From: Crotalaria pallida
Lineage: Eukaryota; Streptophyta; Magnoliopsida; Fabales; Fabaceae
Assembly (NCBI GenBank): GCA_037953625.1
Contig: CM075652.1
Coordinates: 33,598,501 to 33,662,500 of the forward strand
DNA: 64,000 bases
Direction of reading: 5' to 3'
In this document: positions 1 to 10,734 of the stretch, in pieces
Numbering within the stretch: the first letter of the stretch is position 1
How the letters are laid out: every line of letters starts with the position of its first letter
Translations under genes and position numbers: made by a program
The notes under the pieces: generated by a model
Told to the model about the DNA's origin: nothing
The model's database searches: none
What the model saw: only the letters and a program-made list of their open reading frames with translations

Positions 1-2529
1 TCCTTCCGACCTGAGGGAAAGTGGTCCCGAACTCGCTGCGAACACTCTCATCTCGAGCTTCTCCTCTGAAGGTGAGACCCTTTTAAGTGGAAATTGTAAA
101 TGTTAAATGCTATTGAGTAAGTTTATGTTTGCAAATTAGAAATACCTACAAGTGACAAACTAAGAGAATGAAATTCTTTGGAGCCTAAGCGGATCCCTTA
201 GGAATTCAAAGAATCGCGGATTGTAAGTGTTTACCAAATTGCAAACAAGAAACTTAAAGTATGCAAATTAATTCTAAGTTTTGAGTTAATCAAAACTTGA
301 AGTTTCTTTCAAAGGAAATCTTTCTAATCAAAACGAAGTACATAAACTCTAACTAGATGGCGAGGGCTATTACCACTGATGGAATGTAGTGTCGGAACTG
401 GCCAATCCGATGTTGCATTTATCGGGAGGTGACGTCGTCGAAAATCTAGAAGCTTATGCACCATCGTGAATTAGTAACTGATTTCCTATGTATGAAACCT
501 TAGCGTTGGTTCTTTTATGTCTTGTTGCCTTGCTATGTGCTTTTGTGTGTGATTTTCATGTTTGATTGTTGAGTAAATTGGTGCCAAAGTAATTGAACAA
601 GGATTAGTAATGGAACCGCATGGAATAAATAAATTATGATCTTGAATACTAATCCAATCGAGTGAATAAACTCATGTCGATTAGACTAGTATCTAAGAGA
701 ACCAAAAACAATGTTTAAATCAAATTAATCGTCGAATTCCATAGCTAATCTCAATTCAAGTAACTGTGATACCACTCGGGAAACAAGGAAAGAGTACTGA
801 TCGATCGGATTTAAACCGCTGAATCATATCAATTTGAGTTATGAATAAAAACAAGCTTTTTGCCCAATATGGGGAGCGGTTTGAATTCAATCAAAAGGTT
901 CTCGAAATATGTCTATATGTGGAATCATGTAGCGTTAAAGTAAGTGGACAAAAATTTGAAGTGGAACCATGGGGATCAAAATAATTTATTGCCTCGATTC
1001 TAATCTATCCGGGTGACTTAGTTTGCATCGGTTAGACTAGAATCCATAATAACAACAAAAACATTTCTGTTGAACTCGTAGATGATTCCACCACTAATTT
1101 GATTCCGACGACTTTAATACTAAACGAGAGATATGTAGGGAGTCACTATCGATTGGACTTGAACCCCAAGTATAACAATAAAATTTTTATAAATGAAAAA
1201 GGTTTATTTAATCAAAAAGGGGTTTTAATTCAATCGAAAGGTGTCTGAACCAAATTTTTACTAGATTGTTACGAGTATAGATGTATATATGTTTATACGT
1301 TGATTGCTTCATTTAAGTGAATTTTATTTGATGCTTGTGAGTGAATATTATTATGACTGTTTGTTTAATGATGTGAGTGTTTAAAATGAATTTCAAAAGG
1401 GTGCACCGAACCACAATCATTCCAAATAGAGTGTGAGGTTACACGACAAATTTTTAAGAAAGTAATAAAGGATGCGAGGATTTCTAAATAATCGATCGGT
1501 GAATTAACCCGATTGTTTTAACCGAGTCACTCGTCGATTAAATAGGAATTTTCCACATACAAACCCAAGTCAATTTGGAATGGAACTCAATTTTCAAACT
1601 TGGAGAAAAAGGGGAATGTAATTGTCCTAAATTTTGAAAACTTACCAAACGAATTTTGTTTAAAGTAACCACATATCCCTTTTCTTTAAGTTTGACGAAT
1701 TGGAACAAGGTTACACTTCCCCATTTAGATTCTTGTGAAACTAGATGGAAGTAGCTCTTTATGGTGACGTGCACAATTCAAAGTTTCATTGAATTTTCAA
1801 TTAAAACTCAGTGTTCCCCTCATTAAGAGAGGAACCCGATTTTAAGGGATTTTGTTTTATAAATGCAAAACCGTTTTTCTGCAAAGCATCACTAGTATGG
1901 AATCTTTTTATTAAATTCTAAATCTCCATGTCTAGTGCTTGGTATGACGTTTGTACTTGAATTACGTGTTATTGGGAGTTGTTGTTGTGTATGCTTTAAC
2001 TTCGAATAACCTTTACATGATCTATGTTTGTTTGAATAATGAATGTGGTTGTCTAGGGCCTAGGAATAGCATAGAGTTTGTAAGTTTTGGGGTTAGAATA
2101 CAATTAGACCCTTGGGGCCATTAGCGGGTATAACGTGTTAGTACCCTTTTCAACCGGGGAGGTAGAATTCCGGAGGAAACCCAGCTGATCTTAGAAACCA
2201 TTTCCGACTTTCTTGGGAAGCAAAACATGAATTTTGGGAGTCCTATTAGTGGGACTCTTGAAATGTTAGCCGCAAGGAGAGTAAACCTTAGAAAACCTGT
2301 TAGAGTCTTCGTGTCGAGACTAACCAAATCAAACCATAAATTCGTACTCTTCGTTGAGTGCAAGAGCTTAGTGGCGTACTAATGCAGAATGGTATGCCGA
2401 TTTCCAAGTGGGGGAGTAAAACCAAAGGAAGTGAGTATCGTAGTTAAGAAACCCTTGTCCGGGATGGTTCTCCATTTAAGGATTTTGAACGGAATTTCGG
2501 GGACGAAATTCCAATAAGTGGGGGAGAAT
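1..2529 (+). mobile_element. 3' internal region of a Ty3/Gypsy-type element (element A), non-coding
   Basis: This stretch runs up to a polypurine tract and the 3' LTR at 2530, so it is the 3' end of an LTR retrotransposon whose 5' part lies outside the window. I found no convincing gag, protease, RT, RNase H or integrase motif in any frame; the few short open frames are antisense and unrecognised. The last 60 bases (GGGGACGAAATTCC, then a GTGGGGGAG tract) are typical of chromovirus/Tekay-like Gypsy 3' ends and closely match the end of the internal region at 57850..57889. Two degenerate direct copies of a roughly 350-bp unit are visible, starting near 608 and 961. Most likely a non-autonomous (LARD-like) element or the eroded 3' untranslated part of an autonomous one. 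Confidence 0.6.
2514..2529 (+). promoter_or_regulatory. Polypurine tract of element A
   Basis: AAGTGGGGGAGAAT lies directly before the TGTAACATCC that opens the LTR. It is the expected primer site for plus-strand DNA synthesis, and the same tract precedes the 3' LTR at 57890. Confidence 0.75.
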
Positions 2530-3261
2530 TGTAACATCCCGTTATTTCTAATACCTATAGTAAAATAATTAAATGATTTAATATGATATTTTCAATATTT
2601 GAGTCTCGGAATAAAATTCTGATTTCATCATTATATTTGAAATACGTTTTCTAATCAAAATAAGTATAAATTTGTTATCATACGTTTTCCAAAAATAAAG
2701 TAGTACTTTTATTTAGTTTAATTAACATTTTGACAGGGAGATCAAGTGGCAAGCCTTAGAGGCACTTTTATAAATAGTTTCTTCAGAAAAATATGTTTAA
2801 TTTAATATTTTGAGCGTCCTGTAAATTTTCATAGTATTCGGAGGCTGTTTTATTTTTAGCTTCTGGACTGGTTTAATATATTACCGGTTTAAGTTATATA
2901 TAATGATCTTCTACTTCAAAATTTTAAATATTACATATTATCAAGTTTAATATCAAGATTTAGAAAATATATTTACTTTTGAATTTCGATAATTTTTCTT
3001 ACGCAATAGCTATCCGGGGGATCGGTAACTTTATTATTTTTCAATCAGTTTTGAGTAATTCAAAATACAATATTGTTTTACCTAAACGTATTTTATTTTT
3101 AGTATCATCCAACTTTTATCTATAATCCAAAATACCTAAACACATTGACCCACAAATGAGAACAAAATATAAATAAAATATATCATTCCTAGCTACCCAG
3201 ACCCCACGTCCCATTACCAACCCAAGCCCAGGTCCTAAAGCTACCCAAGTATTAGGAAGAA

Positions 3262-3282
3262 CCCCCCCCCCCCCCCCCCCCC
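3262..3282. repeat. Homopolymer of 21 cytosines
   Basis: An uninterrupted C run inside the element A LTR, just upstream of its purine-rich leader-like segment. The length may be affected by sequencing error. Confidence 0.9.
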
Positions 3283-4436
3283 AAACCCGTCAGAGAGAGA
3301 AACAAAGAATTGGAAGCACGACAGAGAAGGAGCAGATAATAGAAAGTGAGTATATTACTTTAGAGAAAGAAAGAGCGCGTATCAGATAAGCCAACTCGTG
3401 AGAGAAAGAAAGATAGAAACGAGATTAGAGAGAGGGCGAGCAGAGGAGGAAACAGAGGAAACTAAGGATTTCCAAACTTCCCGGTCCAATAATTCAAGAT
3501 CCAACCGTTCAATCTCTAATCCTTTTTAGATCCAACACCCTATTGACCTTGACCTTGGAGCAAGTCGCAGATATAAACGTGACTCTGTCATTATTGCTAG
3601 GATTTCCAGGTAAGGGGAGTCTCTTTTCCACACCTTGAGTTAGGGATAGTTGGGGTATATAATAGGACTTGGGTTAAGTAGTTGAATTGGGTTGTGGGTA
3701 GTAAAATAGCACCGGAATAGAATTGGTTTAAGGATGTTGAAAGTGTCTTTGCTTTAATTTAAATATTTAATTGATTTAATTTTGTTAAAATCCCTTATGA
3801 TTGTTGGTAATGTAGGAAGTGAAGAACCCTAGGGAGTTGACTTATATTATAGTACTCTGAGGCATACCTGAGTATGTCGAATCGATTGATGTTAATTGTT
3901 GCCTGATAAAATTTACTATGTCCACTACATGAGTGATGATTTATAAATGAATTTTTATGATATAGTTATTGGATGATCTGGCAAAGGTATAAATGGGAAT
4001 AAAATGACTATGTGTAACTAAAAGTATAATGTGATGCTAAATGTATGACAAGGGTAGATAATTTTTATAAATGCTAATTTTCGGAGGTGAATTGATATGT
4101 GAATACTCGGTAAATGGTTATGATTGTTGGTGCTATAATGATATGTGATGATTAGGAAGGGATGATATTGATAAGTATATATATTTGTGAATATTGGTGG
4201 AATTGTGATTATGGATAAAGAATGAATGGGCAATGTGTGTAAGTGTAATTGTGAATATATGTGCTAAGTTGTTTGAGTATGAAGATGAAAGTATGATTTG
4301 GCCTCTGATTTGAGGTAATGTGTAACGAAAATGTAATAAGTGCGTTGGCCTCTGATTTGAGGTGACGATTAATGGAAAGTGATGAATTTGCTGACCTTTG
4401 ATATGAGGGGCCCAAAATGAATTAAAGTAAAGAAGT

Positions 4437-4790
4437 GTTGACCTCTGACCTGAGGGACACGAGATGAATTAATATGATTAAGTGTTGACCTTTGACCTGA
4501 GGGACACGAGATGAATTAATATGATTAAGTGTTGACCTCTGACCTGAGGAACACGAGATGAATTAATATGATTAAGTGTTGACCTCTGACCTGAGGGACA
4601 CAAGATGAATTAATATGATTAAGTGTTGACCTCTGACCTGAGGGACACAAGATGAAGTGAATGTAAGGTGTTGACCTATGACCTGAGGGACACCAAATGA
4701 ATTAAAGCGATTGAGTGTTGACCTCTGATATGAGAAACACAAAATGAAATAAAGTAAAAAGGGTGCTGACCTCTGACCTGAGGGGCACAT
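4437..4790 (+). repeat. Tandem array of a 47-bp unit
   Basis: About seven and a half copies of a 47-bp unit beginning GTTGACCTCTGACCTGAGGG, with starts near 4437, 4484, 4531, 4578, 4625, 4671, 4718 and 4766. The first four are almost identical and later ones diverge. Single related units (GGCCTCTGATTTGAGGTGA) lie outside the array near 4299, 4348 and 5028. The array sits inside the LTR between the donor-like and acceptor-like sites. Confidence 0.9.
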
Positions 4791-4810
4791 AACTTAATTA
4801 AGGAATATAT

Positions 4811-4944
4811 TTTAGGCCAAATTGTATGAGGTACCTTCCGGTGTGGAGGTGAAGTACGATGGTATGAGGTACCTTCCGGTGTGGAGGTGAAGTACCCATA
4901 GGCCAAATTGTATGAGGTACCTTCCGGTGTGGAGGTGAAGTACA
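4811..4944 (+). repeat. Three copies of a GGTACCTTCC...GAAGTAC unit
   Basis: Three near-identical copies of a segment holding ATGAGGTACCTTCCGGTGTG followed by GAGGTGAAGTAC. Copies 1 and 3 carry a GGCCAAATTGT prefix that copy 2 lacks. The two halves of each unit are partly self-complementary. Confidence 0.85.
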
Positions 4945-5423
4945 ATGAAGTGAGATTCATCTTAAGAATGAAATGAAGAAAAAAAAGAAAGAAAAAAATG
5001 AATTATGATGATTAAGTTTGTTTCATTGGCCTCTGACTTGAGGTGATGTTTAGAATAAATGGAAAATGTGTTGTTACTGAATAATTTGTTAAATGGGAAG
5101 CATTTTGTTATTCATGGCTTGGTTTGATTATGATACTTGAGTTTTTATTATGTGCCTTTTTACTATCTTGTGATTCAATGTGTTGTGAAAAGGTCTCACC
5201 CTTATGTGGTTAACATTTTTAGGTGATTGCTAAGGAGCTTGTGGATCAGAGTGTGCAGCGATAGACCGGGAAAGAAGGAAACTAAGTTTTTGGGTGCTAC
5301 TATATTGTAAATGGATGCCCAATGTTATTTGTAAACTTGAATTGGAAAAAGGAATTTTTAAGTACACTATTTTAATTATAAGCTTTTACTCACAATTTTT
5401 ACATATAAATTAAGGGTGTTACA

Positions 5424-6132
5424 ATGGATCCCCGTGATAAATTCTAAAAAGCTGTGTAAAACTCCAAAGAGTATGAGAAAAGAAAATGTGAAATCAATTA
5501 AAGAGTTGAGAAAGATATCAAGTTGTATAAGTTGTAAATGTATGAAATAAAAGAGTTAAAGAATTATAAAAGAAATCATTTGTTATTAATGTGAATATAA
5601 TCGCTGTGAATGGGCATGAATGATTGAGTTTTGTGCAATATATGACTAAATGTGTTTGACTTAGTAGGTCATTATGTCTAGTTAGACACTACTTTCTACT
5701 TCATGTGTAAAGCTCACCCTTACAAACATTTTTCCAGGTTCAGAGTTTGAGCTGCACTATATTTGGCCGAGCAGGAGTACACTCCACCCAGTGGAGTGTA
5801 AACTAGCTTAGAAGAGAGAGTTGTTTTACTTTGTTTTTATTTTGTTATAAATAAGTCTTGTTTAGTTTTATTATTTTTCATCTGTGAGAGCCTTGTGGAT
5901 GTTTTATTTGGTTACCAGGGCACGGAGATCAAATTAAATTGTTTATAAATATTTTCTGGACCGTGCTGGTTGACAGGTTTGTAAATGTTATTTTTGGGAA
6001 AGTCCGATAAACAGAGGAGACTCTGTCCGTTTTTCCGGAAAAATATTGTAAGTATTTTAATTTAAAAAGAAATTTTCAAGTACTATTTTTAATAAAACAT
6101 CAATTTAATTAAATATTTTTGAGGGTGTTACA
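5424..6132 (+). mobile_element. 3' remainder of Gypsy LTR B
   Basis: After element A, the sequence resembles the second half of another Gypsy LTR: a CTCACCCTTA...TTTTTCCAGGTT block near 5713..5745, a T-rich polyadenylation-like region, then GGGTGTTACA at 6132. Element A interrupts it, so its start lies outside the window. LTR B in turn interrupts the Copia polyprotein that begins at 6133. Confidence 0.6.
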
Positions 6133-7957
6133 AATCCGATCCCAGAAACCTGGGAAAGGTATCTGTTAATGACATTTTAGGTATTCTTGGAGATTTATAC
6201 ATTGAGAGGATGATGAACCCAATGCTAAAGAAAAGATACAATCTCAATGCAACGAAAAGTCAAATGAATCAGTTGAGGATAAAAATCAAGAACAGTCCAT
6301 GGAGTTTAATTCAGATTTGCCTAAGGAATGGAGAACATCACGACACCATCTAATTGACCAAGTTATAGGTGATATCTTAAAAGGTGTAAGTACTCGTAAT
6401 TCACTTAGCAATCTGTGCAATTATTTTGCTTTTGTTTTCCGAGGCTACACTTGATGAACATTGGCTACTGGCTATGCAAGAAGAATTAAACCAGTTCGAA
6501 AGAAACCAGGTTTGGGAAGTTGTTCCTAGGTCTGATTCTCATCCAATTATTGGAACTAAATGGATTTATAAAAACAAACTTGATGAGGCTGGTTTAATTG
6601 TTCGAAACAAAGTAGGCTAGTTGCACAAGGCTACAACCAGGAAGAGGGGATAGATTATGATGAAACTTTTGCCCCTGTTGCTAGGTTGGAAGCCATTAGG
6701 TTGCTTTTAGCTTTTGCATGTATCTTAGACTTTAAATTATATCAAATGGTTGTAAAGAGTGTCTTTCTTAATGGTTTTATAAATGAAGAAGTGTATGTTA
6801 GTCAACCTCCTGGTTTTGAAAATTTTGAACATTCTGATTATGTTTTTAAACTGAAAAAGGCTCTTTATGGACTCAAATAAGCTCCTAGAGCATGGTATGA
6901 GCGATTGAGCAAATTTTTACTTGAAAATGATTTTGAAATAGGGAAGGTTGACAACACACTTTTTATCAAAAAGAAAGGAAAGGACATTCTTTTAGTTCAA
7001 ATTTATGTAGATGATATTATATTCGGTGCTACTAATGAAACCCTTTGCAAGGATTTTTCGAGTATGATGCAGGAAGAGTTCGAGATGTCTATGATGGGCG
7101 AGCTGAACTTCTTTCTTGGATTGCAAATCAAACAAGCAAAGGATGAAATCTTTATTAGCCAAACAAAATACTGCAAGAAACTGTTGAAAAGATTCGGCAT
7201 GGATAAGGCCAAAGCAGTAGCAACACCTATGAGTACGTCATGTTATCTGGACAAGAATGAAGAAGGTAAATCCGTTGAAATTACAAAGTATTGAGGTATG
7301 ATCGGATCTCTTCTATATTTAACGGCAAGTAGGCCAGATATCATGTTTAGCGTATGTATATGTGCACGTTTTCAGGCGAATCCAAAAGAAACGCACATGG
7401 TTGATGTCATAAGAATTATGAAATATCTTTCTGGCACAACTGATATGGGTTTATGGTACCCCAAAGGTTCCTCTTGTAACCTTGTTGGGTATTCCGATTC
7501 TGATTTTGCTGGGTGCAAAGTAGATAGGAAAAGCACAAGCGGCACTTGTCACCTCCTAGGTAATTCCTTAGTGTCATGGGCTAGCAAGAAACAGTCAAGT
7601 GTAGCCCTATCCACAGTCGAGGCTGAATATGTTGTTGCGGATAGCTGTTGTGCACAAATCTTATGGTTAAAACAACAACTCCTAGACTTTGGTGTAAGTC
7701 TAGATCACATTCCCATAAAATGTGATAACACTAGTGCAATTACTATTACCAAAAACCCTGTGCAACATTCTCGCACTAAGCACATAGAGATCCGTCACCA
7801 TTTTATACGTGATCATATTCAAAAAGGTGATTGTGTTATTGAGTATGTAGATACTTCAAGGCAGTTAGCTGATATCTTTACGAAATCGCTTCCTAAAGAA
7901 AATTTCTTTTTTATTCGTAGAGAAATTGGTCTAACTTCTGCCGCTCACCTGTTTTGA
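6133..7957 (+). pseudogene. Sirevirus (Ty1/Copia) polyprotein remnant: reverse transcriptase and RNase H
   Basis: The 3' half of a Copia pol gene, without gag, protease or most of integrase. The order is a linker with EWRTSRHHLIDQVIGD-like residues (about 6330), the RT start (LDEHWLLAMQEEL, 6445), RT core (6620..6895), the YVDDIIFGATN catalytic motif (about 7003), and RNase H with GYSDSDFAGC and a DNTSAI active-site region (7490..7740). RT and RNase H copy the element's RNA into DNA. Three lesions break it: a frameshift near 6615, a TAA stop at about 6878 where relatives have glutamine, and a TGA stop at about 7292 where arginine is expected. The 5' side is cut off by Gypsy LTR B. The RT signature and the repeated GGGGGAG tracts downstream point to the Sirevirus lineage. 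It is not functional. Confidence 0.93.
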
Positions 7958-8012
7958 ATATGTGAATGCTTATTATCTCTATTGTTATTATTAATGTGTT
8001 TACTCAGTGTTT

Positions 8013-8283
8013 CAGGGGGAGTTAGCTGACTCTTTTTTATGAGGACAAAAGGGGGAGAAATATTCTGATGATAATATGAAAAATAATTGATGTTTTATGC
8101 ATCAATACAGGGGGAGCAGCATTAGTGTAGTCAATTGTATTTTTTTTGTGAAATATTGTTCTAGGTAAGGTCATTTTCAATTGTATATATATATATATAT
8201 ATATATATGCTTGTGTAACACTTGTGATGCAGATATTCGAGAATAGATTAGAATAGAAGTTTGTCATCATCAAAAAGGGGGAG
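8013..8283 (+). promoter_or_regulatory. Multiple polypurine tracts before the Sirevirus 3' LTR
   Basis: The 326-bp gap between the RNase H stop and the LTR holds four GGGGGAG tracts, near 8015, 8050, 8110 and 8277; the last (AAAAAGGGGGAG) abuts the LTR. Repeated polypurine tracts are a known Sirevirus feature. A (TA)n run lies at 8183..8208. Confidence 0.8.
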
Positions 8284-8649
8284 TGTTGGAAATCAAGCTA
8301 GTGTTGGAAGTCAAGCTCCAAGCTCTCTCATGGACTTCAAGCAGAATTCAAGGTTAAAGTTTTGATGATAACAAACTCAAGATTCAAGCTGACAAGACCC
8401 TTCAAGCTCAAGTTGAAGATTCAAGCAAATATAAGTCTAGAACCTTTTCCCTTAGGACATGTTGTAAGGTAATGAAGTCTTCTGTTCTTAATGTGTTAAA
8501 AGGCCAATGAGTTTTTCATTTAAAGGAGAAGAAAAAGTGTTTTCGTGAAAATCTGTTTTTCTAACTTAGTTTCTGTGTAAATGCTTGATGAAACAAAACT
8601 CTGGATATTTTTGTATTATGAAAATCTATTTTTACAAGTACAATAAGGA

Positions 8650-9068
8650 GTAATCGATTATCTGTTTAAAGTAATCGATTAACTTTGTTGCATCATAGAA
8701 AAACCAGAGAGTGTGTAATCGATTATGTGAACTTGGATAATCCATTACTTTCTGTATGAGAGTAATCGATTACCTGGATCAAGTAATCGATTATAAGTGT
8801 TGCATCATACATTTTCCTGAGACAAAGTAATCAATTACATGCCTTGTAGTAATCGATTGCATGATGTTGCATCATACAAAAACCAGAGGCTCAGTAATCG
8901 ATTATTAGATTAGTGGTAATCGATTATATGAGCTACATCATATAATGAACAGGGGTGAAGTAATTGATTAAACTCTATGTTGTAATCGATTACTAGTTTT
9001 TCAAAAGAATTTCAAAGTTTCTATTTTTAAAGGGATAATCGATTATCTCCCTGAAGTAATCGATTACC
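8650..9068 (+). repeat. Array of TAATCGATTA palindromes in the Copia LTR
   Basis: About 14 copies of a TAATCGATTA-type palindrome, mostly in pairs spaced about 20 bp. Groups of pairs are separated by GTTGCATCATA and ACCAGAG blocks, giving a higher-order period of about 110 bp. Two variants (TAATCAATTA near 8828, TAATTGATTA near 8961) are exactly the C-to-T change of the central CG on one strand or the other, as expected from decay of methylated CpG. Confidence 0.9.
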
Positions 9069-9755
9069 TCAAGTTTTATTGAAAAACGTGTCAGAATCAT
9101 TTTGATTTAATTCCAGATTTGTTTTTATATAAATGATTCTGATTTATTTTTCAAAATTCGAATTTGATTTTAAGTTTGAATTATTTCCTTATTTGTTTTA
9201 AATCAAATCCTTGATTTGTTTTCTTAAATCGTTTTGATTTGTTTTTGATTTTAAAACTTATTACAAAATCATATTTTATTTTTTTGGTTTAAAATTGATT
9301 TTGATTTGTTGGTTTAAATTTTTTGATTTATAAAAGTTTTATTTTTTTTTAGAAAATCACTCCAACATTCTATTCATTCATTCTTCTGACAATTTTCTGA
9401 CTTCACGTTCTTCTTCTTCTCCTACTTTTCTCTGAACTTCACGGTCATATTTTCTTTAAGAACTTGAAAACTCTTGTTGGTCTCTTAGCTTCAAAAGAAA
9501 GACTTCATTTTCATAGAGCTTTGATTGTTTTATCTGTGTTTTTAAGAACACATTATACTTGTTGTAATCACTCACATCAATTTGTATTGAACCTTAGTGG
9601 TTAGGGAGAGAATCCCATAGTTGAACATTGAGACGTTCGTAGGGTGAGGAACCTTGCTGTGTGTTATTGAGGCCCCTAGCGAACGGAGGTTCCTAGTAGT
9701 GTGAGGGGTGCTCGTGGTTGTAATTGGGTGTGGCTATATTGCTGGTTATAGAACT

Positions 9756-9819
9756 CTCAAGCGGATCGCTTGAGGACTGGACTAGGCCTTTCGACGGGAA
9801 GGCTGAACCAGTATAAAAT
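9756..9819 (+). promoter_or_regulatory. Double-hairpin module and TGAACCAGTATAAAAT box, Sirevirus LTR
   Basis: Hairpin 1 is CTCAAGCG-GAT-CGCTTGAG (9756..9774). It is followed by GGACTGGACTAG, then hairpin 2 (9786..9803, seven pairs including one G-T), then TGAACCAGTATAAAAT. The same order, with different stem sequences, is present at 19185..19244 and on the minus strand at 63079..63140. Confidence 0.75.
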
Positions 9820-10045
9820 TTCCTGGTGCAAGCTTTTCTATCCCTATCTCTTTTAATTTCCGCATTTTCACTTATTTACGTTTCCGCGCTACTCTTAATT
9901 TCATATAAATCGATTTCACTCTCCTTCTCAACCATCTAATCTCACCAACGCAAAATAATTTTTTAAATTGTAAGGGATTTTGCAATAAATTAATAAAACT
10001 CGATTCACCCCCTCCCCTCTCGAGATTTTGAGGCCAAACCCAACA

Positions 10046-10704
10046 GTTTGAAGTATGTTGTTTGTATTAATTCTCTTTGATTGTATCAGTTGTGTTACTT
10101 GTTTTATTTGTTTGTGATTTGTTGTTATGACTTGTAACAAATGAACGATTGAGTAGGATATATGATAAGAAAAGAATAATAACCTATACTCATATTAATA
10201 TTGATTGATGAATGAGAATAAAGAAAAGATAAAAGGTAATATGGTTAGTATTTGATGGTAAGAGGGACTTGGAGATGATGTTAATACCGACTGATGAAAT
10301 GAATTTTTAGAACCATACTTTATTCCTATCTTAACCTGTTAATTAAAATTAATAATCGGTTAAGATTAGAGTAAAGCAAGTATTATTATATTATAACTCA
10401 AAATACTTTGCCTTTTAACCCCTCTCACTGATCCTTGTTATCAATTACTAATCGTGTATGAGTTTCTTCTTCTTGAGTGAATAAATAGACATAAGGTTAC
10501 CGAATTAACAACTAAATCATTGAACTAAATGTCAATAAGTAATTTAAAAATAATGAAAGGGCGTCATTGTGAACCGTATGCCTAAGATATGTAATATTCC
10601 TATTTCCTCTGATTTTATTATACCTTATATTAGTCCTTATGCTTAAATTGTGTGAAAATGTCTCACTCCTTGTGGTCTAATATTTTAGGTAAAGCTTGAA
10701 CAAG
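10046..10704 (+). mobile_element. Gypsy LTR C, left part
   Basis: This resembles the distal half of the other Gypsy LTRs: after an AT-rich region come GTCTCACTCCTTGTGG and TATTTTAGGTAAAGC (10660..10695). It is interrupted on the left by the Sirevirus and on the right by the CACTA element, and resumes at 14767. Confidence 0.6.
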
Positions 10705-10734
10705 CACTACAAAAAAAACCCTTTATTGCAACGA

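Larger units (their letters stand above)
2530..5423 (+). mobile_element. 3' LTR of Gypsy element A
   Basis: The LTR starts TGTAACATCC after the polypurine tract and ends GGGTGTTACA, the imperfect TGTAACA/TGTTACA inverted ends seen in the other Gypsy LTRs here. It contains a run of 21 C (3262..3282), a purine-rich leader-like tract (3290..3470), a strong splice-donor-like AGGTAAGGGG near 3610, two tandem-repeat arrays (4437..4790 and 4811..4944) and CTCACCCTTA followed by TTTTTAGGTG near 5192..5224. At 2894 bp it is long but comparable to the 2.7-kb LTRs at 51684 and 57890. It is inserted in another Gypsy LTR whose remainder follows. Confidence 0.7.
8284..10045 (+). mobile_element. 3' LTR of the Sirevirus-type Copia element
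   Basis: The LTR runs from TGTTGGAAATC after the polypurine tract to CCCAACA at 10045, 1762 bp with matching TGTTGG/CCAACA ends. It contains an array of TAATCGATTA palindromes (8650..9068), a T-rich section (9110..9350), and a double hairpin before TGAACCAGTATAAAAT (9756..9819). Gypsy LTR C resumes right after it, so the Copia element was inserted there. Confidence 0.88.

Noticed and set aside
4437..4790. Regularly spaced direct repeats resembling a CRISPR array
   Set aside because: This is plant DNA, the units are contiguous without unique spacers, and the array lies inside an LTR.
2530..6132. A single 3.6-kb LTR from 2530 to 6132
   Set aside because: GGGTGTTACA occurs at both 5423 and 6132, each after its own CTCACCCTT block, so two LTRs nested in each other fit better than one.
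6133..8283. A functional Copia element
   Set aside because: The coding region has a frameshift and two stops and is cut off at the 5' side by another LTR.
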